From an uncultured Eubacteriaceae bacterium (GTDB lineage Bacteria; Bacillota; Clostridia; Lachnospirales; CAG-274), in NCBI GenBank assembly GCA_947167715.1, contig CAMVJD010000018.1:1-50377 (forward strand): a stretch of DNA of 50,377 bases, read 5' to 3'. The notes beneath the pieces were generated by a model, which was not told the DNA's origin, made no database searches, and was given only the letters and a program-made list of their open reading frames with translations. A program made the translations under genes and the position numbers. This document shows, piece by piece, positions 17,661 through 28,561 of this stretch. Numbering within the stretch: the first letter of the stretch is position 1; the number at the start of each line of letters is the position of its first letter.

Positions 17661-18956
17661 ATGCGCAGAAAAGCTATGGAAAACCTTGTTGAGTGGAAAA
17701 ACAGTGAGGATAGAAAACCGCTTGTATTAAAGGGCGCAAGGCAGGTCGGCAAGACCTGGCTTATGAAAGAATTTGGCAAATCTTATTATGAAGAAACTTT
17801 CTATTTCAACTTCGATGAAGAAGATGAATTAAAATCTATTTTTGACAACAACAAAGATGCCCACAGAATAATAGAACTGCTTGGTATAATAAAGGGTAAG
17901 AAAATACTGCCCGAGAAACATCTTATTATTTTTGATGAAGTGCAGGAGTGTTCTTCTGCATTGAACAGCCTGAAATATTTTTGTGAAAACGCTAACGAAT
18001 ATCATGTTATATCTGCGGGAAGTCTGCTTGGTACCTTGCTTGCACAGCCAAAATCATACCCCGTGGGGAAAGTCAATCTGCTTGAAATATCGCCGCTGAC
18101 TTTTGACGAGTTTCTTGAAGCTGTTGACGAAAGCCTGTATAAGTATTATTTGTCCATAAACAACGAAACACAGATAGAAAATATATTTCACAACCGTTTG
18201 CTTGAAATGTATAACTACTATCTGATAATAGGCGGTATGCCCGAATGTGTTGCTGCATGGGTAAAAACAAAGGATCCCGAAAAGGTCGATTCTATCCAAA
18301 AGGAACTTATAGAACTATACGAAAACGATTTTTCAAAGCACAACGGAAAGATAAACAGCGGCAGGATACTTATGGTTTTTCGCAGTATTGTTACGCAGCT
18401 TGCAAAAGATAACGAAAAGTTTGTATACGGATGTGTAAAGGAAGGAGCAAGGGCAAGAGAATTTGAAGAAGCTATCGAGTGGCTTGTTTCTGCGGGAATG
18501 GTGCTCAGGATATACAATGTCAGCAAGCCCGAACACCCGCTGAACGCATTTGAACAGCTCAATCACTTCAAACTGTTTATGTTTGATGTGGGACTGCTGA
18601 AAAAAATGGCAGGCATAAGCAATGAAGCCATACTTTTAAAGGCTGACTATCAATTTAAGGGCGCACTTACCGAGAACTATGTATTGCAGCAAATAAAAAG
18701 TTTATACAGTGTATCGCCTAAGTATTTTGCTCCTACGGCTCAAAACGAAGTGGATTTTTTGGTACAAAGCGGCGCAGAGGTCATACCTATAGAAGTAAAA
18801 AGCGGAGAAAGCATCAATTCTCCGAGTTTGAAAGATTATATAAAAAAGTATGAACCAACCTCAGCCGTGAGATTTTCCAAATTAGGTCTGAAAAAAGATG
18901 GGATGATCATTAATATTCCGCTTTATCTGGCGGGTCAATTAAAAAACTATATTTGA
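17661..18956 (+). CDS. AAA_14 / DUF4143 ATPase
   Basis: 431 residues. Walker A GARQVGKTWLM (about 21-31) and Walker B IIFDEVQECSSALN (about 93-106) are in the N-terminal AAA_14 domain. The C-terminal DUF4143 domain has the typical GALTENYVLQQ and the nuclease-like EVDFLVQSGAEVIPIEVKSG, with the D-x(n)-E-x-K pattern of PD-(D/E)XK folds. The function of this large family is not established. GAGGGAG precedes the ATG. Same orientation as the ATPase before it, with an AT-rich 179-base gap between them that could hold its own promoter. Confidence 0.88.
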   Translation: MRRKAMENLVEWKNSEDRKPLVLKGARQVGKTWLMKEFGKSYYEETFYFNFDEEDELKSIFDNNKDAHRIIELLGIIKGKKILPEKHLIIFDEVQECSSALNSLKYFCENANEYHVISAGSLLGTLLAQPKSYPVGKVNLLEISPLTFDEFLEAVDESLYKYYLSINNETQIENIFHNRLLEMYNYYLIIGGMPECVAAWVKTKDPEKVDSIQKELIELYENDFSKHNGKINSGRILMVFRSIVTQLAKDNEKFVYGCVKEGARAREFEEAIEWLVSAGMVLRIYNVSKPEHPLNAFEQLNHFKLFMFDVGLLKKMAGISNEAILLKADYQFKGALTENYVLQQIKSLYSVSPKYFAPTAQNEVDFLVQSGAEVIPIEVKSGESINSPSLKDYIKKYEPTSAVRFSKLGLKKDGMIINIPLYLAGQLKNYI

Positions 18957-19047
18957 TTTGCTGTTTATTCCTCGAAAATTTATAAAACGCATGACATCTA
19001 TGAAGTCGCCTTTGATATACTTGATTTTTGGTACAAACATAATTTAA

Positions 19048-19081
19048 AGATTGGTTAAGCAGAAAATCACCTAACCAATCT
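19048..19081. terminator. hairpin downstream of the DUF4143 ATPase
   Basis: AGATTGGTTA (19048-19057) and TAACCAATCT (19072-19081) form a perfect 10-bp stem. There is no good T tract, so terminator function is uncertain. The preceding 50 bases contain an open fragment (DIYEVAFDILDFWYKHNLKIG) that could be a remnant of another gene. Confidence 0.4.
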
Positions 19082-19156
19082 GGTCATTAATAATTTAATT
19101 GTTAAATTGTGATTAACACCATTCTCTTCGTATTATTACTGATTTATATTTCGCTT

Positions 19157-19495
19157 TTACTCTTTTTGTGTTGATATAACTGCAGCATATAGAGGCACTG
19201 CGTTCCCAGAAGTATATATAATTATTCTTTTTGTACCACGATTACACAATAATTCAAGACAATTACGGATACCTGTGCAATCGGTATTTGATAAGAAGTA
19301 ATGCTCGCTGCAGTATGATGATGCCGATATTATTTTATCACAAACAGCATCGAATTCATTCTCGTTTAACAATATTTTACAAACACTTTTATAACATAGA
19401 GGTTTTTTACCTAAAAGAATACTGTGATTGGTTTTATTCATTAATGATAACCATGAAGTAGAGTTATCAACTTTATAAAAATATGCTTTATTCAT
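19157..19495 (-). CDS. small protein of unknown function, divergent from the methyltransferase
   Basis: 112 residues; start at MNKAYFYKVDN because GGAAGGAG lies six bases upstream (an ATG 21 codons earlier has none). It is Cys-rich (eight Cys), soluble and without a recognised domain. The segment SGNAVPLYAAVI near its C-terminus resembles motif X of the neighbouring cytosine methyltransferase (GNAVPPLFAEQI), perhaps by chance. It shares an 80-base intergenic region with the methyltransferase and has similarly AT-rich DNA, so it may be a control or accessory part of that cassette. Confidence 0.6.
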   Translation of the reverse strand: MNKAYFYKVDNSTSWLSLMNKTNHSILLGKKPLCYKSVCKILLNENEFDAVCDKIISASSYCSEHYFLSNTDCTGIRNCLELLCNRGTKRIIIYTSGNAVPLYAAVISTQKE

Positions 19496-19507
19496 TTTTC
19501 TCCTTCC

Positions 19508-19536
19508 TTGACATTTAAAAAAATACTTGCTATAAT
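19508..19536 (+). promoter_or_regulatory. consensus promoter of the methyltransferase cassette
   Basis: TTGACA (19508-19513), 17 bases, TATAAT (19531-19536): perfect consensus, 39 bases before the methyltransferase ATG. The -35 box directly abuts the ribosome binding site of the divergent small gene. Confidence 0.8.
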
Positions 19537-19575
19537 TTATATGAAGTATTATGCCCATTATGAGAGGTTTTCTAT

Positions 19576-20802
19576 ATGATTAATAACACATATATTGATA
19601 TTTTTGCCGGTTGTGGCGGATTATCGTTAGGCTTAATGAACGCAGGCTGGAAAGGTTTGTTTGCAATTGAAAAAAATGCCGATGCATTTTCAACATTAAA
19701 ATATAATCTTATAGAAAAATACAATCATTTTTTGTGGCCAAACTGGTTGCCAGTTAAAGAATATGACATTAATGACTTTATTAAAAATTATTCTTTAGAA
19801 TTGATGCAGCTTCAAGGAAAAGTTACTCTCGTTGCTGGCGGCCCGCCTTGCCAAGGTTTTTCAATGGCGGGAAAAAGAAATAAAGACGATCAAAGAAATA
19901 AATTGGTTAAGTCTTATATCAAATTTATAAAGATACTTAAACCTAAAGCTTTAATCTTCGAAAATGTACACGGATTTACAGTTCATTTCAAGGAAGCTAT
20001 TCAAATAAAGCACTACTCATCTTACATTGAAAGAGCGTTGAAAAGAATTGGATATAGAACAAAATATAAAATAATTGATATGTCCGAATATGGTGTACCA
20101 CAAAAGAGAAAAAGATTTATTCTAGTTGCAATGATGGATTCCAATCCAGAAGCGGTATTCAATTATATTGAAAAAAATAAAAAATCTTTTTGTAACAAAC
20201 ATGGAATCACACATAATACTACAGTTGAAGAGGCAATTGGTGATTTAACTAAAGGTTGCGGTATTGTTGATTCTCCAGATACCAAAGGATTTAAGGCAGG
20301 GAGATATGGACATGCGATTTCTGGTTATCAATTGTTAATGCGAAATGGTGTTTCAATTTCACCAAATGAAGCAGTTGATAGTCATCGATTTGTGAACCAT
20401 AGCAAAGAAATAACAAAACTTCATATGGATTTATTACAATCAGCGCCTCCTGGAAAAAGAATTACTCCTAAGGATAATGTTGTAAGTAATTTAAAAAGGC
20501 GAGGAGTTACTGTATTAGACAAAAATTCTCCATCCCCTACCATTACTTCTATTCCTGATGAACTTGTTCATTACTCAGAGCCAAGAATATTGACAGTACG
20601 TGAGCATGCACGTATTCAAAGCTTCCCAGATTGGTTTGAATTTAAAGGTAAATATACTTCAGGTGGAAAGCGGCGAAAACTTGAGGTACCTAGATATACT
20701 CAAGTAGGCAACGCTGTTCCGCCACTATTTGCTGAACAAATAGGAATTGCAATTATGGAGGTGTTGAAAAATGATATCTCAAAACCAAACTCTATCGTTT
20801 AG
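19576..20802 (+). CDS. DNA (cytosine-5-)-methyltransferase
   Basis: Transfers a methyl group from S-adenosylmethionine to C5 of cytosine at a specific DNA site. 408 residues with the C5 motifs in order: I, DIFAGCGGLSLG (8-19); IV, GGPPCQGFS with the catalytic Cys at about 92; VI, FENV; VIII, PQKRKRFILVAM; then the target-recognition region; IX, REHARIQSFPDWF; X, GNAVPPLFAEQI. All catalytic elements look intact. GAGAGG precedes the ATG. No restriction endonuclease lies beside it. Its 3' end overlaps the GHKL ATPase gene by 32 bases, so the two are tightly coupled. DNA is AT-rich compared with the ATPase genes upstream. Confidence 0.95.
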   Translation: MINNTYIDIFAGCGGLSLGLMNAGWKGLFAIEKNADAFSTLKYNLIEKYNHFLWPNWLPVKEYDINDFIKNYSLELMQLQGKVTLVAGGPPCQGFSMAGKRNKDDQRNKLVKSYIKFIKILKPKALIFENVHGFTVHFKEAIQIKHYSSYIERALKRIGYRTKYKIIDMSEYGVPQKRKRFILVAMMDSNPEAVFNYIEKNKKSFCNKHGITHNTTVEEAIGDLTKGCGIVDSPDTKGFKAGRYGHAISGYQLLMRNGVSISPNEAVDSHRFVNHSKEITKLHMDLLQSAPPGKRITPKDNVVSNLKRRGVTVLDKNSPSPTITSIPDELVHYSEPRILTVREHARIQSFPDWFEFKGKYTSGGKRRKLEVPRYTQVGNAVPPLFAEQIGIAIMEVLKNDISKPNSIV

Positions 20803-23035
20803 AGTAAGCTCTGGATTAAAAAATATAATAGGCAGAGATCTGATAAATGATAAATTTATTGCGATTTTTGAATTGGTTAAAAATTCATATGACGCAAACG
20901 CTAATAAAGTTAACATCACCTTTGAAATAAATGAACACGAAAATAACAAAATAATAATTGAAGATGATGGCTATGGAATGACATATGACGATATAGTTAA
21001 TAAATGGCTTTTTGTTGCATATTCAGAGAAAAAAGCACTAAACAAAAACATAGATTATCACGATGGTTTAAAAAGAACTTTGGCGGGTGCAAAAGGAGTA
21101 GGCCGTTTTTCTTGTGATAGGCTTGGAGAAAAATTAACATTAGTAACAAAATCTGAGTTGGATAAAAAATGGCATAAAATAACAATAGATTGGAATACTT
21201 TTGAACGTAATGAAACAGAAGAATTTGTAAATATTCCAGTTCAATATACATCTTTAGATACACTTCCGGATAACAAACAAAGCGGCACAATCCTTATTAT
21301 TGAACAATTACGTGAAGAATGGAATAGGGAATCGTTATTAAAGCTTAAACGTTCATTAATGAAACTGGTAAGCCCTGATGCGTATAATGAGTATTCTCCA
21401 TTTATAATTGAAATGCTTGTTCCATCGGAAATGGACAATGATAATAATGCAGTAACTCAAAAGAACTATAACGAAAAAAGAGATACTGTAAATGGTATTA
21501 TATATAATGATATATTTGAGCGTTTAGATATAAAAACTACAAGTATAGATATTACCATTCAAGAAGGTGGACAAATAATCAGAAGTGTATTGAATGATAG
21601 AGGAGATGATATATTTACAGTCGAAGAAAAGAATAGAGATTATATTGGATTATATAATATAAGCATTAAAGTATTTTATTTGAATCAATCTGCTAAAAAT
21701 AACTTTACTCGTCAAATGGGAGTTGAACCCAAAAATTATGGTTCTATCTTTATTTATAAAAATGGATTTAGGATAAATCCATATGGAGAATCAGGGCAAG
21801 ATTTTTTTGGAATAGATCAAAGAAAAGCCCAAGGATATAATCGATATCTTGGAACAAGAGAAATAATGGGACGAATAGTTATTAAAGGAGACAATGATAA
21901 ATTTATTGAAACTTCAAGCAGAGATCATGGATTTGTTGAAACCAAAGAAGTAAAGCTTTTATCGACTTTTTTTGTTGAAAAAGTATTAAAAATACTTGAG
22001 AAATATGTTGTTAGTATTATTGAGTGGTCTAAGATTCAACCAGAAAAAGTTAGCTTTGAAGATGTTTCACGTTTTGTTTCAAATAACTATTCAAAAGATA
22101 TTATTAATATTGAATATAATGAAATTGCTTTAAAGAAACTTGAAGAGTCTGAAAAAAAGGATGGCATAGAGCATTCAATTAAAAGTCTTTTAAATGTTGC
22201 GGAAGAAACGGAGAATTCTGAAATATATGAATTGACAAAGAATATAAAAGATAAAACCGAAAAAATAATAAATCAGCAAAAGCAATTGGAGCAAGAAAAC
22301 GCTGATAAGGAAAAAGAACTAGAAAAAGCAAAAAAAGAAAGTCAATCCAGAGAAAAGCAAATATTTTTTTTAAAAGGAGCAACTAAACAAGATACTACCA
22401 ATTTAATTAATGGATTCCATTCTATTTACACGTTAACTGATGCTACAAAAGGAAATATTGAGTTCTTACATACCATTCTTTCTAATGTTGATTTTGATCA
22501 AAAGCCAAGAGTATTGTCTCTTATTGATCAGATACATCAAGCTAATAATAAAGCACATAAAATATCCGATTTGGCTATACATGGTAATCAGAAATTAAAA
22601 CAAAAGGGTGTTAATAATATTTATGATTTTATAATTCAATATATTGATGCTGAAATGACAGATAGTACTTTAAAATATGAAGTTACTCTTAATGCTACAG
22701 ATTCTCTTTGTAAATTTGATGTTTCATCTATGGCGATAATTATTGATAATATCGTTAGTAATTCCATAAAAGCAGGAGCCACGCGATTGCTAATAACAAT
22801 ATATGATGAACCCCAATATATATGCGTTGATTTTATAGATAATGGCATTGGTTTTGACCCAAATATGGACGTAAATATGCTATTTGAATGGGGGTTTTCA
22901 TCTAATAAAATGAAAAAGGGATACGGAATAGGCCTCAATCATGTTAAACAGCTAATAACTGAGATGAAGGGTCAAGTAGAAATAGATAAAGGGTATAATA
23001 ATGGATTTAAATTGGTGGTGAAGTTAAGAAAATGA
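20771..23035 (+). CDS. dual GHKL ATPase: MORC-like N-terminal module plus histidine-kinase-like C-terminal module
   Basis: 754 residues. Module 1 (about 1-180) has an N box IFELVKNSYDANA (Asn 38), G1 EDDGYGMT and G2 GAKGVGRFSCDRLG, like MORC/Hsp90/MutL-type ATPases. A beta-rich transducer-like region follows. Residues about 450-545 form a long coiled coil (KQLEQENADKEKELEKAKKE). A DHp-like helical stretch (GFHSIYTLTDATKGN) leads to module 2 (about 650-750) with N box IIDNIVSNSIKAG, G1 DNGIGFD and G2 GYGIGLNH of histidine kinases. Cytoplasmic, no membrane segment. The ATG follows GGAGG inside the methyltransferase gene; its stop overlaps the receiver gene (ATGA). A role in sensing DNA or phage is inferred from context. 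Confidence 0.88.
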   Translation: MISQNQTLSFRVSSGLKNIIGRDLINDKFIAIFELVKNSYDANANKVNITFEINEHENNKIIIEDDGYGMTYDDIVNKWLFVAYSEKKALNKNIDYHDGLKRTLAGAKGVGRFSCDRLGEKLTLVTKSELDKKWHKITIDWNTFERNETEEFVNIPVQYTSLDTLPDNKQSGTILIIEQLREEWNRESLLKLKRSLMKLVSPDAYNEYSPFIIEMLVPSEMDNDNNAVTQKNYNEKRDTVNGIIYNDIFERLDIKTTSIDITIQEGGQIIRSVLNDRGDDIFTVEEKNRDYIGLYNISIKVFYLNQSAKNNFTRQMGVEPKNYGSIFIYKNGFRINPYGESGQDFFGIDQRKAQGYNRYLGTREIMGRIVIKGDNDKFIETSSRDHGFVETKEVKLLSTFFVEKVLKILEKYVVSIIEWSKIQPEKVSFEDVSRFVSNNYSKDIINIEYNEIALKKLEESEKKDGIEHSIKSLLNVAEETENSEIYELTKNIKDKTEKIINQQKQLEQENADKEKELEKAKKESQSREKQIFFLKGATKQDTTNLINGFHSIYTLTDATKGNIEFLHTILSNVDFDQKPRVLSLIDQIHQANNKAHKISDLAIHGNQKLKQKGVNNIYDFIIQYIDAEMTDSTLKYEVTLNATDSLCKFDVSSMAIIIDNIVSNSIKAGATRLLITIYDEPQYICVDFIDNGIGFDPNMDVNMLFEWGFSSNKMKKGYGIGLNHVKQLITEMKGQVEIDKGYNNGFKLVVKLRK

Positions 23036-23970
23036 ATACAGTTTTCAAAATCCTGTGGTATGAAGATACACCAACATGGTATAATATGGCGAAACCAAGA
23101 GTTGAAGAAATATTGGAACGACATTATCTTATTCCGAAAATTGTGAATAAAGATGGCGATGGATTTGATATTTCAGAAATTACCGGAAATGAATATGATT
23201 TAATTCTAATGGACTTTGCTCTGGCAGATGAGCTTACCGGAGATAGAATAGTATTGGCATTAAGACAACAAAATATTCTTACAGATGTGCTTTTTTATTC
23301 TTCTGAAGAACAAAGAATGCTAGAATCTCTATCAAAAGGTACATTAGTTTCTCCACCGATTGATGGATATTACATATCAAAACGAGATCACTCTGTATTT
23401 ATACCTAAAGTTGAATTACTCATCGAAAAGATAATAAAAAGATCAGAAGATCTTGTGAATTTACGAGGCTTTGTTATGGATGGAACATGTGATTTTGAAG
23501 TAAGAATAAAAGAAATACTTAATATTGTTTGGGAAAAGTTTGATGATAATCAAAAAAGGAAAATGAACAAATGTGTTTGTGGTAAAATAAAAAGTAATGA
23601 AAAAAGAAATTCCAAAACCAAAGATAAAGTTATAAGTAAAATTCCGATTTTTCTTGCTGCTAATAATGCTAAACACTTTTTCACACAAACAGATCGTTTA
23701 TATTTATTATCTGCAGTGATAAAAATACTTCAAGAAGACTATGGGTTTGTGCAAAAAGAAGAATATGAAAATTTTCAAAAATCATATGAAGATAATATTT
23801 CAAAATATCGTAATCCAATTGGACACTTAAAGGCATCAGATGACAGAATACGAATAGGAGATGAAGATGTAATGATTGATAGAGATTTACATCAGAAAAT
23901 GAGAATCAATCTTACAAAATATGATGGGCTGATAAAAGAAATAGAAGAATTTATTACTGAACAGCTTTAA
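23032..23970 (+). CDS. receiver-domain protein with C-terminal HEPN-like region
   Basis: 312 residues. Residues 1-130 form a response-regulator receiver with the key residues kept: acidic pair E11 D12 (ILWYEDTP), phospho-acceptor D61 (LILMDFALAD), S90/S91 (LFYSSEE) and K117 (YYISKRDH). No DNA-binding domain follows. The remaining 180 residues are helical and contain KYRNPIGHLK with R260 and H265, the R-x4-H pattern of HEPN ribonucleases. Its start overlaps the GHKL gene by four bases, so kinase and receiver are probably made together. A plausible reading is that the GHKL protein phosphorylates this protein and so controls an RNase-like effector. The HEPN assignment rests on one motif. Confidence 0.72.
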   Translation: MNTVFKILWYEDTPTWYNMAKPRVEEILERHYLIPKIVNKDGDGFDISEITGNEYDLILMDFALADELTGDRIVLALRQQNILTDVLFYSSEEQRMLESLSKGTLVSPPIDGYYISKRDHSVFIPKVELLIEKIIKRSEDLVNLRGFVMDGTCDFEVRIKEILNIVWEKFDDNQKRKMNKCVCGKIKSNEKRNSKTKDKVISKIPIFLAANNAKHFFTQTDRLYLLSAVIKILQEDYGFVQKEEYENFQKSYEDNISKYRNPIGHLKASDDRIRIGDEDVMIDRDLHQKMRINLTKYDGLIKEIEEFITEQL

Positions 23971-24092
23971 TGAATCCGCGTACTTGACCATAGATACACT
24001 TGTGTATGTCTGCAAGAGAGCCTCTGCACGGACTTTCAGTACTCTTTGCCACACATATAGAGCCACTCTACTACAAAAAGAACCCAAGAAAT

Positions 24093-24121
24093 GAGCCTGC
24101 CCGAACAAATCTGGCAGGCTC
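24093..24121. terminator. hairpin at the end of the IS21 gene run
   Basis: GAGCCTGCC and GGCAGGCTC form a perfect 9-bp stem with an 11-base loop, 13 bases past the stop of the small third IS21 gene. The minus-strand continuation is T-rich. Confidence 0.55.
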
Positions 24122-24133
24122 GTGTGTATTCAA

Positions 24134-24327
24134 TTATAATGCGGGATAATCGATATTATTACTTTCAAGGATAGCCTTGAGTTCATTGACATAATCATAT
24201 AGGTGCTGAATCTCGATATAGTTGCTGTGACAGAGTTCATCGGCTTCTTCCAATTCGTTAAGAGTAAGCTGATAATCAAGCCGCTTTAGGCACTTATGGT
24301 TTTCGCTGAAGGCACAATAGTCGTTCA

Positions 24328-24328
<1 letters not shown>
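24134..24328 (-). CDS. small accessory protein of the IS21 element
   Basis: 64 residues, acidic and helical (LDYQLTLNELEEADELCHSNYIEIQHLYDYVNELKAIL). Short proteins of this type are often found after istB in Firmicutes IS21 elements; their role is unknown. It overlaps the istB end. The ATG or the GTG just before it could be the start; AAGGAG lies 7-10 bases upstream. Confidence 0.6.
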
Positions 24329-26635
<2,307 letters not shown>

Positions 26636-26795
26636 AATCAGGACCTCCTAATATTAAAGTCACACCATAAGATGTGCTTTTAATATTATATCACTTAATC
26701 TGAGGTGGCTCTTTATTCCGTGAAAGTGGTTCTCAATGGGCGGCAGAGTGGCTCTCTAAGTTCGTGCAGATGGCTCTGCGTTGGCGGTATATACA

Positions 26796-26992
26796 ACGAT
26801 ATATTGTCATTTGGGGATTATTTTCAAAAATAACGGTTTTAAGGCTTGCACAAGCCTCATACAGGCAAGTATTCCTGCCCGAAAAATACATCAGTTTTAT
26901 GAGTTTACACAAAAGCTGAAACAGTTTCCTTGAATGCACAAATTTTCCTTTTGGAGAGGGGACAGGTGGCTGTCCCCGTGTCCCTGTTTCTT
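26796..26992. other. short gene-free stretch between IS21 and the IS256 remnant
   Basis: No gene. It holds GAGTTTACACAA at 26901-26912, repeated at 27381-27392, and a GGGGACAG/CTGTCCCC hairpin near 26957-26976. It looks like leftover ends of insertion sequences. Confidence 0.4.
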
Positions 26993-27337
26993 GAGTGAGC
27001 GTATTTTGGTGCTTTTGTATTATTTGCTGCTCAAACTCACTGTCTCTGTCTCGCAGAATATCGAGTTCCATATCGCCATAGCTTGTGTGCATAGTCTTTT
27101 TGCTGTGTCCGTTGCGGATGTTTTTGTGTCTTTGTTCTTGTGATCATACATTGAATAGCCAAGTTCTTCGTTTAATTCCCCATCTAATGCTTCTTCAAGA
27201 ACTACAGGCATCATTCCACGCATCATAGCATTTCCATCCTCGCCGTCCTTTACAGGACGCTCTTTCATGTAACTGCCAATTAATTCTCGCAATGCTTGCC
27301 TTTTGGGACTTTCATTTCTTGTTCTTTTGCACTTCAT
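26993..27337 (-). pseudogene. IS256-family transposase remnant, frameshifted and truncated
   Basis: The first frame gives ALRELIGSYMKERPVKDGED and MMPVVLEEALDGELNEELGYSMYDHKNKDT. A shift at the T run 27121-27125 leads into NIRNGHSKKTMHTSYGDMELDILRDRDSEFEQ in the next frame, which continues the Mutator/IS256 N-terminal region. Similarity ends near QNTLTQ, and the catalytic domain is absent. It is a dead fragment; about 110 residues remain of roughly 400. Confidence 0.8.
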
Positions 27338-27380
27338 AAAAAAACTTCTAAACTGATGATTTTATTATACACCAGTTTAG

Positions 27381-27392
27381 GAGTTTACACAA
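27381..27392 (+). repeat. short direct repeat near the IS256 remnant
   Basis: GAGTTTACACAA, preceded by CAGTTTAG, matches 26901-26912 (preceded by CAGTTTTAT) in the same orientation exactly 480 bases away. Probably ends of related insertion sequences left by a rearrangement. Confidence 0.4.
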
Positions 27393-27425
27393 CCTATGAA
27401 ATGGACTCAAAACTTTTTGATTTTG

Positions 27426-27600
27426 TTATTCCATTATGCCCTGATTGAAAAGTTCTTTTAATTTGTCAATATTACAGACTGCTTGCAAAAACTGCTTAAA
27501 AAACAGGACTTTTTCAGCAGCCTTTCTCCGTCACCTGTGAGATTTTTTAAATCCTCATCATAGTAGAAACCTGATATACAGAAAAAATTTTCAAACCACC
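27426..27600 (-). pseudogene. fragment of an unrecognised gene with one frameshift
   Basis: Reading leftward, WFENFFCISGFYYDEDLKN and LTGDGERLLKK are open, and after a one-base shift at the T run 27511-27515 the frame goes on as VLFFKQFLQAVCNIDKLKEL to a stop at 27426-27428. The smooth continuation after a single homopolymer slip suggests a decayed gene end. It starts directly after the lipoprotein gene stop. The family is not known to me. Confidence 0.35.
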
Positions 27601-27603
27601 GGA

Positions 27604-28485
27604 TTAATTATAGCTCAATTCTATAGCATTTTCATCAACCGTGTATAACAAAGAATATTTGTCTGCAATATTTTGAATTTCATCTTTTATAACACTATAA
27701 TCAGCAACATTACTTATCAATCCTGTATTCTTTTCCAAATATAATATTTTTTGATATTTACTTTCATCCTCGGTTTTGGGAATATAATTTGTTGAAAATG
27801 AAGGTAAAATTATATATTCATCCAATTCAGCATTAATATGGCCTTCTCGTATAGTTGAGCCTTCATTTAAAAACCCTATAACCTTAAATTTTACATCTTT
27901 TTCGTGTAAGTTTAGTGTAATTATATCGTTAAGTTTGTATATATCTTTATAGTCGTGCCCTAATATTATACTTATTTCCTGTTGTTCATCAGCTATTTCA
28001 TAATCTGCAGCTGAAAACCATTTACCGGTATCTATATAGCTGCTTAAATTTATTTTATTATCTAATTGTACCGATTTTATTGGTGTAACATATGTGTTCC
28101 CATATTTACTTATTTCAACTTCTTGATTTACCAATTCTGAATTTTCGTCATATACAAAATTTACCCCATTATTGTATTTTCCAATTACATACAGGGGTTG
28201 AAAGTATATTTCCGTATACTTATAATTATTATGTAAATCCTTATTGAAATTTTTTAATCTTTCCAAGGAATCATTTTCTGAAAAAAATTCGGATGGTTGC
28301 GGATTGCTATCCACTCCGTACATGTTTTTTATTAAATAATAATTCGGTTGGCTTTTTTCATCGTCAACCGTATCTAATGGTTGTATTTCACTCTTTTGAA
28401 TGGTATTTTGAGGCGGTGCTGTGTTTTCTTGACATCCCGTTATAAACAAAATAGCCATAATACATGCTGTTAAAATTCTTCTCAT
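27604..28485 (-). CDS. lipoprotein with FtsX/MacB-ectodomain-like region
   Basis: 293 residues from MRRILTACIM, chosen because GAAAGGA lies upstream. A lipoprotein signal ends in ILFITGC, so Cys would be acylated and the protein anchored outside the membrane. The C-terminal half (DYKDIYKLNDIITLNLHEKD, VKFKVIGFLNEGSTI) resembles the extracellular domain of MacB/FtsX-type ABC permeases, but no transmembrane segments follow. It may bind a peptide or partner like such ectodomains do; this is inference. It is the last intact gene of the ECF sigma operon of element 1. Confidence 0.65.
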   Translation of the reverse strand: MRRILTACIMAILFITGCQENTAPPQNTIQKSEIQPLDTVDDEKSQPNYYLIKNMYGVDSNPQPSEFFSENDSLERLKNFNKDLHNNYKYTEIYFQPLYVIGKYNNGVNFVYDENSELVNQEVEISKYGNTYVTPIKSVQLDNKINLSSYIDTGKWFSAADYEIADEQQEISIILGHDYKDIYKLNDIITLNLHEKDVKFKVIGFLNEGSTIREGHINAELDEYIILPSFSTNYIPKTEDESKYQKILYLEKNTGLISNVADYSVIKDEIQNIADKYSLLYTVDENAIELSYN

Positions 28486-28561
28486 GTTTTTTCCTTTCTT
28501 TACAGGGATAGCAGAAAATGCTAAACACACTTTCTGCTATCAAAAGTTTAAACTGTGTTAT

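Noticed and set aside
19000..19045. Open fragment DIYEVAFDILDFWYKHNLKIG after the DUF4143 ATPase
   Set aside because: Too short, without start or ribosome binding site. It could be a gene remnant but no family can be named.
26733..27019. C-terminal half of the 119-codon ORF at 26733-27092 as a real protein
   Set aside because: Similarity to IS256 transposase stops near base 26993. The rest reads through insertion-sequence ends, including the right end of IS21, and is composition-like noise.
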